A stretch of 64,000 nucleotides of DNA from Pseudobacteriovorax antillogorgiicola (GCF_900177345.1 NZ_FWZT01000007.1:186001-250000); one strand, 5' to 3'; counted from the first letter of the stretch, positions 43,755 to 53,262 are shown. Program-made: numbers and translations. The notes: generated from the letters alone by a model not told the origin.

Positions 43755-46160
43755 TTACTTTAGCATGCCCTTGTTTTGTAGAAAGCGAATGAAGTCTTGG
43801 GACTCAGCTTCGGCTTTGGAAAGTTCCTTAAGTTTTTTGCGGCTCGCCCCCTGGATGAAAAAGTCCCCAGTCGCGAGACCGTTTGCCACGAATGTGTGCT
43901 GATCAAGGCTGACAGTTTGAGAACCGCTGGTTTGTTTTAGCTTAAGGTTCCACACAAGTCGACCGCTTTCAATGGGCAGGCGCTCAATCTTCTGAATCTT
44001 TACTTCGTCGAGAGACTCTGTAATGATATAGTCACCCACCTTCAATTCGATTGCATCTTTGAAGCCGGCACTTGTGGCGAAAGGATGATTATAGGTTGCT
44101 GTGACAGAACGATCACTATAGAAAATCTTGTATAGCTCGCGCTTTTGGTTGCCAACAATGACGCTTTCAACCTCTGCTGGAGCTTGCGTGGAGGGGTTGT
44201 AGACAAATTCACCCTCCTTGAGGTCTTCGATATTTTTAATCCGGCCATCTGCCATCTTTATTTCTGTACCAGCGATAAAACAACCGTTATTGTTACGGCA
44301 AATACGCGATGACGTTTCCCGGCGGCAGTTATTTCGATCCATGATATCGAAGTACTCAAGGTAGAAGCAAACGGTCAAGTCGTTCTTCGTACCGGCGTTG
44401 GCTGGTGCATCCTTATACTCGCATTCGGTTTTCCACTCATAACTCCGCACTCGTCGCTGAAAAACGTTGCTTGTGGATTTTACCATAGTGCACTCACCAG
44501 ATAGACTTCCCTGATTAGACTTATCTTTGTTTTTGTCGTCGTCATCGTCATTTTTCGATTTTGATATAGCTTCGAGCCATTGGCAGTTTGCTTCCTGTTT
44601 ACAGGCTTGCTCGTTATCGTATTTTTTGCATGTGTTTTCAAGTGCAACTGTTTCTGAGCGGATTTCTTCAACTTCGACAACTCCTTCACGAATTCCAGAA
44701 AAATCGTGACAGACATTGTTATCAACTTCAGATTTTTTGCTGTCGGTAAAATCTGAATGACAATCTTGGTCGACCCACTTGGTTCGGTTGTCTTTTATAA
44801 CACGCATTCCTTCATTTGTAGATGCGGTTGGTTTCCAGTCCGAATAGCTAACTAAGGATGCACGTTTCTCATAGTCATCCAAGCCGGCATCAAGAGATAT
44901 TCGACCATCGATATCATTTCGCCTGGGGATGCGATCGGGACCGTAGTAGCTACAATTCTTGTATTGGCTATAATGGTACTCCTGCGTCTCGTAGGGAAAA
45001 CTGATACGGGAACAGAAATCAGGCTCACTGGTTCCTAGTGTCCTTTTACATCCATCTTTTAAGCGATCGCGAATCATTTCATAAGACTCTCCTGGCGGCC
45101 ATGCAAAGGCATTGGCACCCTTTCGTTGGTTGTCGAAAAGAAAACCTTCGAATTCAACCATATTATTGTCGACATGACCAATATTCAGGGTCACTTCACC
45201 ATCTGAATTGGTTTGAACCAAATCCTCTTTGACCATCTTACCTTTGACACCTTGGGGCTTTTTGAATGGATTCTTTCGGCCATCTTTATAAGCTTCATCA
45301 AGAAATTTTTGAAGATCTTCGGGATCATCGGTGGGGTCATTTTCATGCATTTTTTTAACGGTATAGTTTGCGACATTTACAGAAAGAGTCATACTTTCAG
45401 CATACTCAGGATTAGGCATGAGGTGCATCTTGCCATTGGCCTTATACATAACATTGCCATCGGTGTTTCGTAGCGGCTTCATAAAACGACAGTGGTCGAC
45501 GTTGCAGATTTCACCGTTTTCAGAGGAACACAACCGAGATGGATCATTATGTCTGATACGAGCATCCCTGGCTAGTTTAATCGAGCTATCTTCTGGATGC
45601 TCTGTAGTTGCTTTTACTTGAAAGTAAGATTCCGTGGAGTTCTTACCAATAACGTTATTCACATCCGGAGTATCAAGTTTAGCGACAACTTCCACAGTCG
45701 TCGTGATGTCAAACCCTTGAATGCAGTTGGAACTTTCGTTCTTCAAAATGTCAGTGTTATCGCGATCAACAAATACGTCAGAATTTGTAATGTCCGGCTT
45801 TAGGCAGTTTGTAATCTGAAGAGTATTTCCTTTTAGCTCCCAGTTCTTGTGGGTTCCTCCACCTCGAACGCGAGAACCCGTCTTCGTATCGAGGTCCTTA
45901 TTCTTTTCAAAGCCACTCCCGGCCTTGTTTGGTACAATGATACTATTTCCCGCCAGCTGCGAGGTAAGAGCGAGTGCTGCCTCGTTTGCCATTTGCAAAT
46001 AGAACTTGCTAACGGTCCGTTTCTGGGATTTTAAGGACTGTTCCGCAACGAAGTTTGCGATCTTAACGCCACCGACGATGCCTCCAGCTACAACCAATGC
46101 CATCACTAAGGGGGCTGCTCCTGATTCCCCTCTTAGGGACCAAATATTTTTATGCCTCAT
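43755..46160 (-). CDS. Pilin-like, Cys-rich protein with C-terminal Hint domain
   Basis: The 801-residue protein has a pilin/TadE-like N-terminus (RGESGAAPLVMALVVAGGIV) with a membrane helix at about 12-38. The middle (about 180-620) is Cys-rich, with CKKYDNEQACKQEANCQW resembling a PSI-type Cys-x-Trp knot and an Asp-rich linker after it. The last part is a Hint domain starting at Cys627 (NNGCFIAGTEIKMADGRIKN), with a TxxH motif in TATYNHPF and DQHTFVANG. The expected His-Asn end (block G) is missing, so C-terminal splicing is not expected but N-S acyl shift and self-cleavage at Cys627 are possible. It is the third gene of the operon 47781-43755. Confidence 0.78.
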   Translation of the reverse strand: MRHKNIWSLRGESGAAPLVMALVVAGGIVGGVKIANFVAEQSLKSQKRTVSKFYLQMANEAALALTSQLAGNSIIVPNKAGSGFEKNKDLDTKTGSRVRGGGTHKNWELKGNTLQITNCLKPDITNSDVFVDRDNTDILKNESSNCIQGFDITTTVEVVAKLDTPDVNNVIGKNSTESYFQVKATTEHPEDSSIKLARDARIRHNDPSRLCSSENGEICNVDHCRFMKPLRNTDGNVMYKANGKMHLMPNPEYAESMTLSVNVANYTVKKMHENDPTDDPEDLQKFLDEAYKDGRKNPFKKPQGVKGKMVKEDLVQTNSDGEVTLNIGHVDNNMVEFEGFLFDNQRKGANAFAWPPGESYEMIRDRLKDGCKRTLGTSEPDFCSRISFPYETQEYHYSQYKNCSYYGPDRIPRRNDIDGRISLDAGLDDYEKRASLVSYSDWKPTASTNEGMRVIKDNRTKWVDQDCHSDFTDSKKSEVDNNVCHDFSGIREGVVEVEEIRSETVALENTCKKYDNEQACKQEANCQWLEAISKSKNDDDDDKNKDKSNQGSLSGECTMVKSTSNVFQRRVRSYEWKTECEYKDAPANAGTKNDLTVCFYLEYFDIMDRNNCRRETSSRICRNNNGCFIAGTEIKMADGRIKNIEDLKEGEFVYNPSTQAPAEVESVIVGNQKRELYKIFYSDRSVTATYNHPFATSAGFKDAIELKVGDYIITESLDEVKIQKIERLPIESGRLVWNLKLKQTSGSQTVSLDQHTFVANGLATGDFFIQGASRKKLKELSKAEAESQDFIRFLQNKGMLK

Positions 46161-46192
46161 TCTACAACCTCACTCTCATTATTTCTCTAACA

Positions 46193-46960
46193 TCAAGACT
46201 TTGGTTCTAGGTCTGGCTTTAGATACTGAACGTTACCCGTGTTGCTGGGGGGTAAAAGCATCTGGCGTTTGATCCAACGGACTCGTTTTGTCTTATCTTC
46301 GTGCTTGCGATTTTTCTGACTGATGATAGCTGCCCAAATGTAGACTTTGTGAAACCTTGTGTTGTTGTCATAGACAAGGCAGGCAGCTCCTGCGACTGCA
46401 TGCCGAGAAAGTCGCTGACCACGAGTCCTGGGAAACGTGCGGCGCCCCACTCCTTCAATATCGATGACTGCTTCGGTTCTTTGACCAACACCACAGTCAA
46501 CCAAGGACAAAAGGTTCCGACACTCGGGGACGTCAACAACATGCTGATCCAGGTAATCCTGATTCATTACAGGTAAGAATGTCTGTAGCGTATCTGGTGC
46601 GCCTATACACCTTGTGCCGATGCTAAAGATTCTCTGTTTACTGTCGTTGCGATCGAATACGTTCATGGTAGTGCCGATCGTGAAATTCTCAAACTCGTCC
46701 TGAATTTCCCAACGCTCTAGTTTGGGGTCATCAGATGGAGATTCTGGGTCGAACGCGGTGGTATATAGATTTTTGCGGACAACTGTCATCCATTGTAGAA
46801 TTTCATCACGGGAATTGGAGTAGGCTTCTAGCGTCGAGGATGAACTTAGGATGCGAGGAATAAACTTGCCTGCTCCCATAATGATAACTGAAAGTATGGC
46901 AACGCTAATCATCATCTCAATGAGAGAAAAGCCCGAATTTGAACCTATACGCTTCTTCAT
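46193..46960 (-). CDS. Type IV pilin-like (pseudopilin) protein
   Basis: The N-terminus MKKRIGSNSGFSLIEMMISV is a class III prepilin signal with the Gly/Phe cleavage site and Glu+5. The mature chain is about 245 residues, with several Cys and a disordered C-terminus. It resembles PilV/PilW/GspJ-type minor pilins. Its ATG overlaps the stop of the upstream gene by four bases (ATGA). GGAGGGG precedes the start. Confidence 0.85.
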   Translation of the reverse strand: MKKRIGSNSGFSLIEMMISVAILSVIIMGAGKFIPRILSSSSTLEAYSNSRDEILQWMTVVRKNLYTTAFDPESPSDDPKLERWEIQDEFENFTIGTTMNVFDRNDSKQRIFSIGTRCIGAPDTLQTFLPVMNQDYLDQHVVDVPECRNLLSLVDCGVGQRTEAVIDIEGVGRRTFPRTRGQRLSRHAVAGAACLVYDNNTRFHKVYIWAAIISQKNRKHEDKTKRVRWIKRQMLLPPSNTGNVQYLKPDLEPKS

Positions 46961-47781
46961 GGCCCCTCCAAGGTTAAACCCTTGACAGCCTTTGATATAT
47001 AGAGCCTGCCATCACTTTTGCTTAGAGAGTAGCCAAGATTATTTTCCGTCGAAGCTGCTTCTGAAAAGCGGTGTACGGCGTAGACAACTTGAAGTCCGCG
47101 GCCAGAAAACTCGTTCTGCTTATTGCATTCAATAGGAATACCGCGGTTGAAGTCCCAGAAAGTTCCCTTCATTTCAACAATAGCATTTTCAAGTAAGGCA
47201 CACTGATAAAGAGAGTTTCTAGTAGACCGATCTACATTTTGTACGATACTAGGATACTTACAACGCTCGAAGACCTGGAGGATTTTTTTAGCCGGGTTTG
47301 AACTACCTTGTTTTGCTTGTACTTCCGCCCAAAAACTCTCGTGAGATTCAAAAACTTTTGTAGCCTGGATCGTATCGACCTTGTCAGGCTCGTTATACTC
47401 ACTTTCCAGGTCGATGTAGTTGCCGAGGTACATGTAGCTCTGGGCATGAGAACGGGCTTTTCTGATTTCGCGAACAATCTCGAAGAGGTTATTACCTTTA
47501 CACTGCTCGGAAGTCGGGAATTCAGTAATACGCCGCTGCAAGTTTTCCCAAAAAAGTTCAGCTTCGTAGCGTATCATCTGATCTGATTCGTAAACAAGAT
47601 CTGCAGCCTGTGCGACTCGACGAGCCTTCATATTGTTGACAATGCTTTGGGAGCCCCAATAGAAAGACGCTATCAGGAGGACAACGCTGAGCATGGTCTC
47701 TATTAGTGTTGCACCGCCTTCGCTGCGAAGCGAAAGAACATTAGAAGGAGCGGTATGAGTCTTGTCAGTGAACCGTTGCAT
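46957..47781 (-). CDS. Pilin-like (pseudopilin) protein
   Basis: The chosen ATG at 47781 follows GGGAAG; the frame continues to a TTG at 47793. The N-terminal LRSEGGATLIETMLSVVLL is a variant prepilin signal (Gly-Gly-Ala before the hydrophobic helix, Glu at the usual place). The mature part is about 245 residues with several Cys. It is the first gene of the three-gene operon leading to the Hint protein, with overlapping start and stop codons to the next gene. Likely a minor pilin of a type IV pilus-like or type II secretion-like apparatus. Confidence 0.75.
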   Translation of the reverse strand: MQRFTDKTHTAPSNVLSLRSEGGATLIETMLSVVLLIASFYWGSQSIVNNMKARRVAQAADLVYESDQMIRYEAELFWENLQRRITEFPTSEQCKGNNLFEIVREIRKARSHAQSYMYLGNYIDLESEYNEPDKVDTIQATKVFESHESFWAEVQAKQGSSNPAKKILQVFERCKYPSIVQNVDRSTRNSLYQCALLENAIVEMKGTFWDFNRGIPIECNKQNEFSGRGLQVVYAVHRFSEAASTENNLGYSLSKSDGRLYISKAVKGLTLEGP

Positions 47782-47998
47782 AGCACTTCCCAACTGATCG
47801 TTACGTTATATTGACTCTAATTCTTACAAGGCGTGAGATTTGATATTCGATCCGAGCTTAACTATTATTCGGTTAGGGCTGAGGCGGGCATGAGTGAAAA
47901 GCGAATCACGGATTTAAATGGAATAAACCCCTTTAATATCGATGGGTATCCGTTGCTAAATATCGCCGAATTAGGATTCTTGCAGCTTCTATCTTACT

Positions 47999-48181
47999 CT
48001 AAAAATGTACTTGAGGTGGGTTTTCACCCTTATCGTCCGCAAGGTAGGCCGAAGCCTTTTCTTCCAAGTATAAACGGTGACGCCGCAGGTCTTCTGCTTC
48101 GTGTATATTGGTTTGAAGTAGTATGAGTCGGTCCACTTGCCGAATCATCTCTGCTAGTCGTATGTATATGGGGTGAACCAT
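47999..48181 (-). CDS. Small helical protein (60 aa)
   Basis: The ATG follows GGGAG seven bases upstream. The product is helical and charged (LAEMIRQVDRLILLQTNIHE) with no membrane segment. Family not recognised. A larger frame on the opposite strand (47833-48126) covers the same DNA but reads less like a protein. Confidence 0.5.
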   Translation of the reverse strand: MVHPIYIRLAEMIRQVDRLILLQTNIHEAEDLRRHRLYLEEKASAYLADDKGENPPQVHF

Positions 48182-48314
48182 CTTAAAACTCCCTTCATCA
48201 AGTACTATGCTACCTGCAAGAAAGAGACCTTACTAGTGGTAAGCTAAGTCAGGTGCTTGAAGCCATGGAGCTTGACTAATTTCTGAACACTGAATAACGA
48301 GGCGACAGAAACGC

Positions 48315-48728
48315 TTAACGAGTTGAGAGGCGAGAAACTGCTTTTTGAACTTTGAAGGGGTGGATCGTTTGAATTCCTAAGTCAATCGCTTTCGGGCTTG
48401 TACTTCGAGGAGCGATGATAGTGCGATAAATTTGGGCCTTGGAGTGTTTCTTAAAATCGATTTGATTTAAATGGACCCGAATACAGCGAGCCAACGGTGA
48501 ATCCATAGTCTCGTTGCGAATGCCCATAAAGTGGGCTTTGCCCATCTGGTCAATCAAGAAAACGATCATAACCTGACGCTTCTGTCGTTTGTTGGTTTTG
48601 GGAGCGAAGCAGTGATCAAATTGCGAATTCTCGCCAAACAAAGAATCTTCAAGGCTTTCGGAACCTGTCAGAGAACAAGAGCTTATGAAAATAGCTGGCA
48701 AGATAAATCTTAAAATGCGAAAACCCAA
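48315..48728 (-). CDS. AgmX/TonB-C-like small lipoprotein (TTG start)
   Basis: The start is TTG with GAGG five bases before it; the leader ends in IFISSC (lipoprotein). The body (CFAPKTNKRQKRQVMIVFLI ... GIRNETMDSPLARCIRVH) follows the pattern of the AgmX/PglI C-terminal domain found in gliding-motility and TonB-like proteins of delta-proteobacteria-type genomes: a beta strand with a G-x-V-x-x-F-x-I element, then a conserved Cys before a short strand. The product is probably outer-membrane anchored. It is downstream, on the same strand, of the lipoprotein gene 48833-49099. Confidence 0.6.
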   Translation of the reverse strand: MGFRILRFILPAIFISSCSLTGSESLEDSLFGENSQFDHCFAPKTNKRQKRQVMIVFLIDQMGKAHFMGIRNETMDSPLARCIRVHLNQIDFKKHSKAQIYRTIIAPRSTSPKAIDLGIQTIHPFKVQKAVSRLSTR

Positions 48729-48832
48729 AGTAACCTCGTTCTTTAAAGTCTATGTCCAAGCGAGGAATCGTGAAAGCGACCCGAATTATAGTGCTAATCT
48801 CTCCCGAGTTCTAGTCAGTAGTGATGACTTCC

Positions 48833-49099
48833 TTAGTCGTGATACTCGGCTTGCCAATATCGAGAGTTCATACAATTTTCATGGTAGCGATCGTCAAAAA
48901 AATGCGGTTGTTCCTTGTCATCAGTGGATTTCCAGCTGGCTTGTCGATCACAGGCTTGCAAGTCGTTCACGAGTTTGCGGTCAAGTGCTGATTCGGAAAG
49001 ATCTTCAGCTCCATCGTAGGTGTACTCAATTCGCTCAGGAACGGAGGTGCAGGCACCCAACCAGATACCCATCAAGGTACCAAAGGCAAATTTCATCAT
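48833..49099 (-). CDS. Small lipoprotein (about 88 aa)
   Basis: MMKFAFGTLMGIWLGAC gives a lipoprotein signal (Cys at residue 17). The mature part is acidic with three more Cys. The start at 49099 is preferred to the open frame from 49159, as GGAGA precedes it. Family unknown. It is divergent from the sigma-54 activator gene. Confidence 0.6.
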   Translation of the reverse strand: MMKFAFGTLMGIWLGACTSVPERIEYTYDGAEDLSESALDRKLVNDLQACDRQASWKSTDDKEQPHFFDDRYHENCMNSRYWQAEYHD

Positions 49100-49311
49100 A
49101 ATCTGGGTCTCCGACTCACAATCTGTGGTTTTTCGCTTATGAAGCAAGGGGAGTACCAATGGCAGATCCCGATGATTTCCGGGGATTAGGGCTCGATTAT
49201 TTTGTAGAAAAGCTATCCACTATCGGAAAGCCATACAACGGAGGCGAGTGAAGGGTTTCGGCGACACCTACCTGTCACAAAAATGCCAGGCACGCTACGA
49301 TAAACATTCCA

Positions 49312-49340
49312 TTGCGCCTTATCTGAAATCGGCCTAGAAT
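49312..49340 (+). promoter_or_regulatory. Candidate sigma-70 promoter for the NtrC-type gene
   Basis: TTGCGC and TAGAAT are separated by exactly 17 bases, about 40 bases before the start codon. Both hexamers are close to the housekeeping consensus. It suggests the activator is expressed constitutively while its targets use sigma-54. Confidence 0.45.
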
Positions 49341-49381
49341 ACACACTTTGTTGACTATATCAAACTGTCGGAGTGTGGGGC

Positions 49382-50809
49382 ATGAGCCAGTACGAGGGAC
49401 GGCTATTAATCGTCGATGACGATGTGAATACGTGTAAATTTTGGCAGGCTGCACTGGGTGAAGAGGGTTTCCGCGTCGACTTTTGTCACACTCTAAGTGA
49501 TATGAAGGACGTCACAAAGAGATACTTTGTTGATGCTATACTGCTCGACTTGGACTTAGGGGAAGAAAGCGGTTTGGATGGTTTACCATTCCTAGTTTCA
49601 GAGTCTCCGTTTTCTCGGATCTTTATTCTCACTGCAAATGCCTCCCTTGATTCAGCGGTCGATGCTTTCCGGAGTGGGGTTTTCGACTATATTACGAAAG
49701 ACACCAATCCCGAAGACATTGCCCAGAAGGTTCGCGATAGCCTATCAAAATCTTCAGTAGAATCCCATGTCGCCAAGGAAGAGGTTACCAAGATTGGGTT
49801 AATAGGTCAGGGGCAAAGGTTTTCAGAGCTGTGCACCACCATTGATCAAGTCAAGGATGTCGACTCAACGGTTTTGATTTTGGGAGAGTCGGGAACTGGT
49901 AAAGAGATCGTTGCACGAGCCTTGCATCGGCTGTCTTCCCGCAAGCAGATGCGCTTTGAGGCCATTAACTGCGCGGCGATTCCTGAGAGCCTCTTGGAGT
50001 CTGAACTATTCGGCCACAAGAAAGGTGCCTTTACCGATGCAAGTAGCGATCGGAAGGGCATTTTCGAGCTTTGCAACAAGGGCACACTCCTTCTCGATGA
50101 AATTGGCGACATGCCCTTGAGCTTGCAGACTAAGTTGCTTCGAGTACTCCAAGAAAAGGAAGTGGTTCCTGTAGGCTCATCCAAGCCCATAAAAATAGAT
50201 ACCCGAGTGATAGCGGCGACTCACCGCGATCTCCTGGAAGAGATCCAATCGGGTCGCTTTCGCGAAGACTTGTACTATCGTCTCTCAGTAGTACCAGTAA
50301 ATATTCCGCCTTTGAGACATCGTAAAGATGACATTGGTGTATTACTGGAACACTTCTTGAAGGAGCTTAATAAGCGCTTTAACAAAGAGGTGCTACCACC
50401 AAGTACAGATGTGCTACGTCGGATCATGTCTTACGACTGGCCCGGAAATGTTAGAGAGCTTAAGAACGCCGTTGAGCGAGCCGTGGTGCTCTCTCCCGAT
50501 GGAAAGATCCATGTGGAGCACCTGTTCCGCCACCTTCACAAAGTTGACTTTGACGAAGAGGCCGAGGGGAATTCCTCGGGGGGCGAAGGGGTCACTCTGG
50601 GGGGCGAGATTTTCGATATGGCCCTGACAGATGCAAAACAGGCCTTTGAGAAACAGTATTTGGAAAGGCTCTTAAGCAAGACAGGCGGAAACATTGCAGA
50701 ACTGGCCCGCCGTTGCGGTCGATATAGAGCAGATATCTATAGACTTTTTGAAAAGTACGACATCGATCACCAGTCCTATCGGCAAGATGGAGGAAAGGCT
50801 GAAACTTAG
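49382..50809 (+). CDS. NtrC-family sigma-54 response regulator
   Basis: The 475-residue protein has a receiver domain (LLIVDDDV, phosphorylatable Asp56 in DAILLDLDLG), an AAA+ sigma-54 activator domain with GESGTGKEIVARALH (Walker A) and a GAFTDA loop (variant of GAFTGA), and a Fis-type helix-turn-helix at the C-terminus (GGNIAELARRCGRYRADI). It would activate sigma-54 promoters when phosphorylated. The ATG at 49382 is chosen over a GTG nine bases earlier. The hybrid kinase starts 68 bp downstream and is its likely partner. Confidence 0.93.
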   Translation: MSQYEGRLLIVDDDVNTCKFWQAALGEEGFRVDFCHTLSDMKDVTKRYFVDAILLDLDLGEESGLDGLPFLVSESPFSRIFILTANASLDSAVDAFRSGVFDYITKDTNPEDIAQKVRDSLSKSSVESHVAKEEVTKIGLIGQGQRFSELCTTIDQVKDVDSTVLILGESGTGKEIVARALHRLSSRKQMRFEAINCAAIPESLLESELFGHKKGAFTDASSDRKGIFELCNKGTLLLDEIGDMPLSLQTKLLRVLQEKEVVPVGSSKPIKIDTRVIAATHRDLLEEIQSGRFREDLYYRLSVVPVNIPPLRHRKDDIGVLLEHFLKELNKRFNKEVLPPSTDVLRRIMSYDWPGNVRELKNAVERAVVLSPDGKIHVEHLFRHLHKVDFDEEAEGNSSGGEGVTLGGEIFDMALTDAKQAFEKQYLERLLSKTGGNIAELARRCGRYRADIYRLFEKYDIDHQSYRQDGGKAET

Positions 50810-50877
50810 GAGATGCTCGATAATTTTACCGGCAGAAATATGGTACAATCACCTGTCTACACATGGGGAGCGGATCA

Positions 50878-53118
50878 ATGAAGCCGATTGGTAAGCCAGA
50901 GCGCGTTTTAACAACAGGCTATATGGCGACTCTGGTGGTGATTGCTCTCCTAACGGGTGTTTCAACACTTTTCCAGGTTCGATACATTTCAGTTGAAGAG
51001 AATGCTGCCGATGCAGTCGCTAACATTGCCCAGCAGCAGATTCGAGTCCAAGAGATGGCTCTTGTGGTGAATCGCCTGTCTAACACAATTCTCGATAGCT
51101 ACACAGACGAGGATCGGCAAAGGCTCCTGCATCTGGCTGATGTGTTGGAGGAAAAGCACCAGCATTTGATGAAAAAGTTTGAAGCAGACTCAGTCTTTCT
51201 TTGGGATATCACAGACTCAACTTTATTGAGTCAAGGTGATGTCGAAACCTATACGAGGCTTGAGGTGCTCATTGGCAAGTACTTACAGAACACGAGGTAT
51301 ATCGCTAATGCTGGGGATCGGGTTACAGATCTCGATGAACTATTGATAGAAATCGAATCTCTGAGTCGATCGATCCTGACTAGCTTTGAAACTATCTTAG
51401 GAACTTATGCTTCAGAACGAGAAGAGAAGGTTCGCTCCTACTTAGACTTTCAGATCATGGGGTTTTTCTTTGTGGTGGGAGTGCTACTTCTTGTCGGCAT
51501 GTTTGTTTTTCGACCCATAGCCAATCATATTCGGCAGTTTCGTCTCGATCTTGAAAAATCCCAACGGGAAGCCGAGCGGGCGAGCAATATCAAGACTGAT
51601 TTTCTCACTAATATCAGTCATGAGATACGAACACCTCTGAGCGGTATCCTTGGTTTTACCGATATCTTATTGAGTGACTCGGATTGTACCGGCGAGCGCC
51701 GCGATCATGTGTTTTCTATCAAAAGAAGTGCCAAGCATCTGAAGACTTTGATTGACGATTTGCTCGATCTATCGAAGGTTGAATCGGGCAAGATCGAGAT
51801 AAACCTTGAAGAAGTGAATCTAATGAGGGTCCTCCACGAGGTTGTCTCCATCGTTGAAGTAAAGATGAAAGACAAGGGCTTAGACTTTCGAACTCAGTTC
51901 CAGTCAGAGATTCCTGAGCATGTGATCAGCGATGGCATTCGTGTCACTCAAGTACTTGTTAATATCCTTGGTAATGCCGCAAAATTTACTGATGAAGGCC
52001 GGGTTTTATTGCAAGTTTCAGCGGCTCAAAAGGACAACACCGCGACGCAACTAAGGTTTACCATCGTCGATACGGGCTGTGGAATTCCACCTGATAAAAC
52101 CAAAAAGCTCTTTAAGCGATTTTCTCAGGTTCATAGCTCCTTGGTTCAGAAAACTGAAGGTACTGGTCTTGGTCTTGCTTTATCGAAGCATCTGGCCAAA
52201 TTACTCAAAGGTGACCTCGTACTAGTCAATAGTCGCCCTGGGATGGGCAGTACCTTCCAGTTTACCGTGCCATGCGAAGTGCCAGTGGGAACCAAAACGG
52301 TATCTGAGTTTTCTCCTATGGAGGATGACCCCGATGATGTTGTGGAAGCTGAGACATTCCAAGGTTTCTTGGAGGGGGTTAAGGTTCTCCTTGTAGAAGA
52401 CGGTCACGATAATCAAAGGATCTACAATTACTTCCTTAAGCTTTCTGGAGCGACAGTCATTTCCTGCTGGGATGGCGAGGCCGGTTTGGAACAAGCTACA
52501 AATAACAGCGATATCGACATTATTTTGATGGATATTCAATTACCGAAGATTGACGGCTACACTGCGACAAATGAACTGCGGGTTCGAGGAATCAAGACCC
52601 CTATTATTGCTCTGACAGCACACGCCATGCGAGAAGAAAAAGAGCGTTGTCTTCGCTCTGGGTTTAGTGCCTATGTTTCAAAGCCTGTTTCCATTCCATC
52701 GCTGATGCGAACGATTCGATCGACGCTTAGGAAAAAAACACCAATGAAAAAAGAGACTCAATCACCAGTGATCCGATCGAAGTACCACGATCGAGAGGTC
52801 TATCGCCCGATGATCATCGAGTTTATAGATACTCTATCCTGCCGGGTTGAAGAGCTACAATCGGCTTATGATGGTGAAGATTGGCTGCAGCTTCAAAAAC
52901 TTGCCCATAAATTGAAAGGAGCTGGTAGCACATATGGCTTTACTGATATCAGCAGACTTACTGAAACCATTGAATCGCGATCGAAGGAGATGGGCGATAG
53001 CAGCGAGAATTCCGAGGAACGGTCTATCCTCGGTAATGTGCTCAAACAGCTAAGCCAAGTTTGTGAACAGGTGAAGCAGGGTGGTGAAGATCTGAAGGAA
53101 AACTCCTCGAAAGCCTGA
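50878..53118 (+). CDS. Hybrid histidine kinase with receiver and HPt
   Basis: The chosen ATG at 50878 follows GGGGAG; the frame opens five codons earlier. The 746-residue protein has two membrane helices (about 16-35 and 195-212) around a helical periplasmic sensor, a HisKA domain (His248 in NISHEIRTPLSG), an HATPase domain (ILGNAAKFTDEGR, GTGLGLAL), a receiver (Asp552 in IILMDIQLPKIDGY) and an HPt domain with His677 in LAHKLKGAGSTYGF. The full phosphorelay to the adjacent NtrC-type regulator is plausible. The signal sensed is unknown. Confidence 0.93.
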   Translation: MKPIGKPERVLTTGYMATLVVIALLTGVSTLFQVRYISVEENAADAVANIAQQQIRVQEMALVVNRLSNTILDSYTDEDRQRLLHLADVLEEKHQHLMKKFEADSVFLWDITDSTLLSQGDVETYTRLEVLIGKYLQNTRYIANAGDRVTDLDELLIEIESLSRSILTSFETILGTYASEREEKVRSYLDFQIMGFFFVVGVLLLVGMFVFRPIANHIRQFRLDLEKSQREAERASNIKTDFLTNISHEIRTPLSGILGFTDILLSDSDCTGERRDHVFSIKRSAKHLKTLIDDLLDLSKVESGKIEINLEEVNLMRVLHEVVSIVEVKMKDKGLDFRTQFQSEIPEHVISDGIRVTQVLVNILGNAAKFTDEGRVLLQVSAAQKDNTATQLRFTIVDTGCGIPPDKTKKLFKRFSQVHSSLVQKTEGTGLGLALSKHLAKLLKGDLVLVNSRPGMGSTFQFTVPCEVPVGTKTVSEFSPMEDDPDDVVEAETFQGFLEGVKVLLVEDGHDNQRIYNYFLKLSGATVISCWDGEAGLEQATNNSDIDIILMDIQLPKIDGYTATNELRVRGIKTPIIALTAHAMREEKERCLRSGFSAYVSKPVSIPSLMRTIRSTLRKKTPMKKETQSPVIRSKYHDREVYRPMIIEFIDTLSCRVEELQSAYDGEDWLQLQKLAHKLKGAGSTYGFTDISRLTETIESRSKEMGDSSENSEERSILGNVLKQLSQVCEQVKQGGEDLKENSSKA

Positions 53119-53224
53119 TTTTAATGTATGAATCTCAATACAGTACTGGGCCGACTGTAGGGATTAAGTTTCAGAATCATCATACCAATAGCCAAGATAG
53201 CTACAAATACTACCGTAATTACCC

Positions 53225-53240
53225 TGGAATGCTTCCTGCA
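53225..53240 (+). promoter_or_regulatory. Candidate sigma-54 promoter before the pseudo-receiver gene
   Basis: TGGAATGCTTCCTGCA has GG-N10-GC spacing and fits TGG at -24 and cTGCA at -12 of the sigma-54 consensus. The resulting transcript would start about 12 bases before the 53263 gene, which is unusually short. Confidence 0.35.
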
Positions 53241-53262
53241 CCTCTGCTGCAAGGAGGTACAA

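Noticed and set aside
43755-46160. Hint domain as a full splicing intein
   Set aside because: There is no C-terminal His-Asn plus nucleophile and no continuing host protein after it, so protein splicing is not expected.
47833-48126. Plus-strand frame of 97 codons after the pilin operon
   Set aside because: It overlaps the better-supported minus-strand small gene at 47999-48181, lacks a ribosome site, and its protein has no natural composition.
48685-49101. Plus-strand frame of 138 codons over the small lipoprotein genes
   Set aside because: It is antisense to lipoprotein genes with good signal peptides and ribosome sites, and its sequence is basic and Ser/Arg-rich as in shadow frames.
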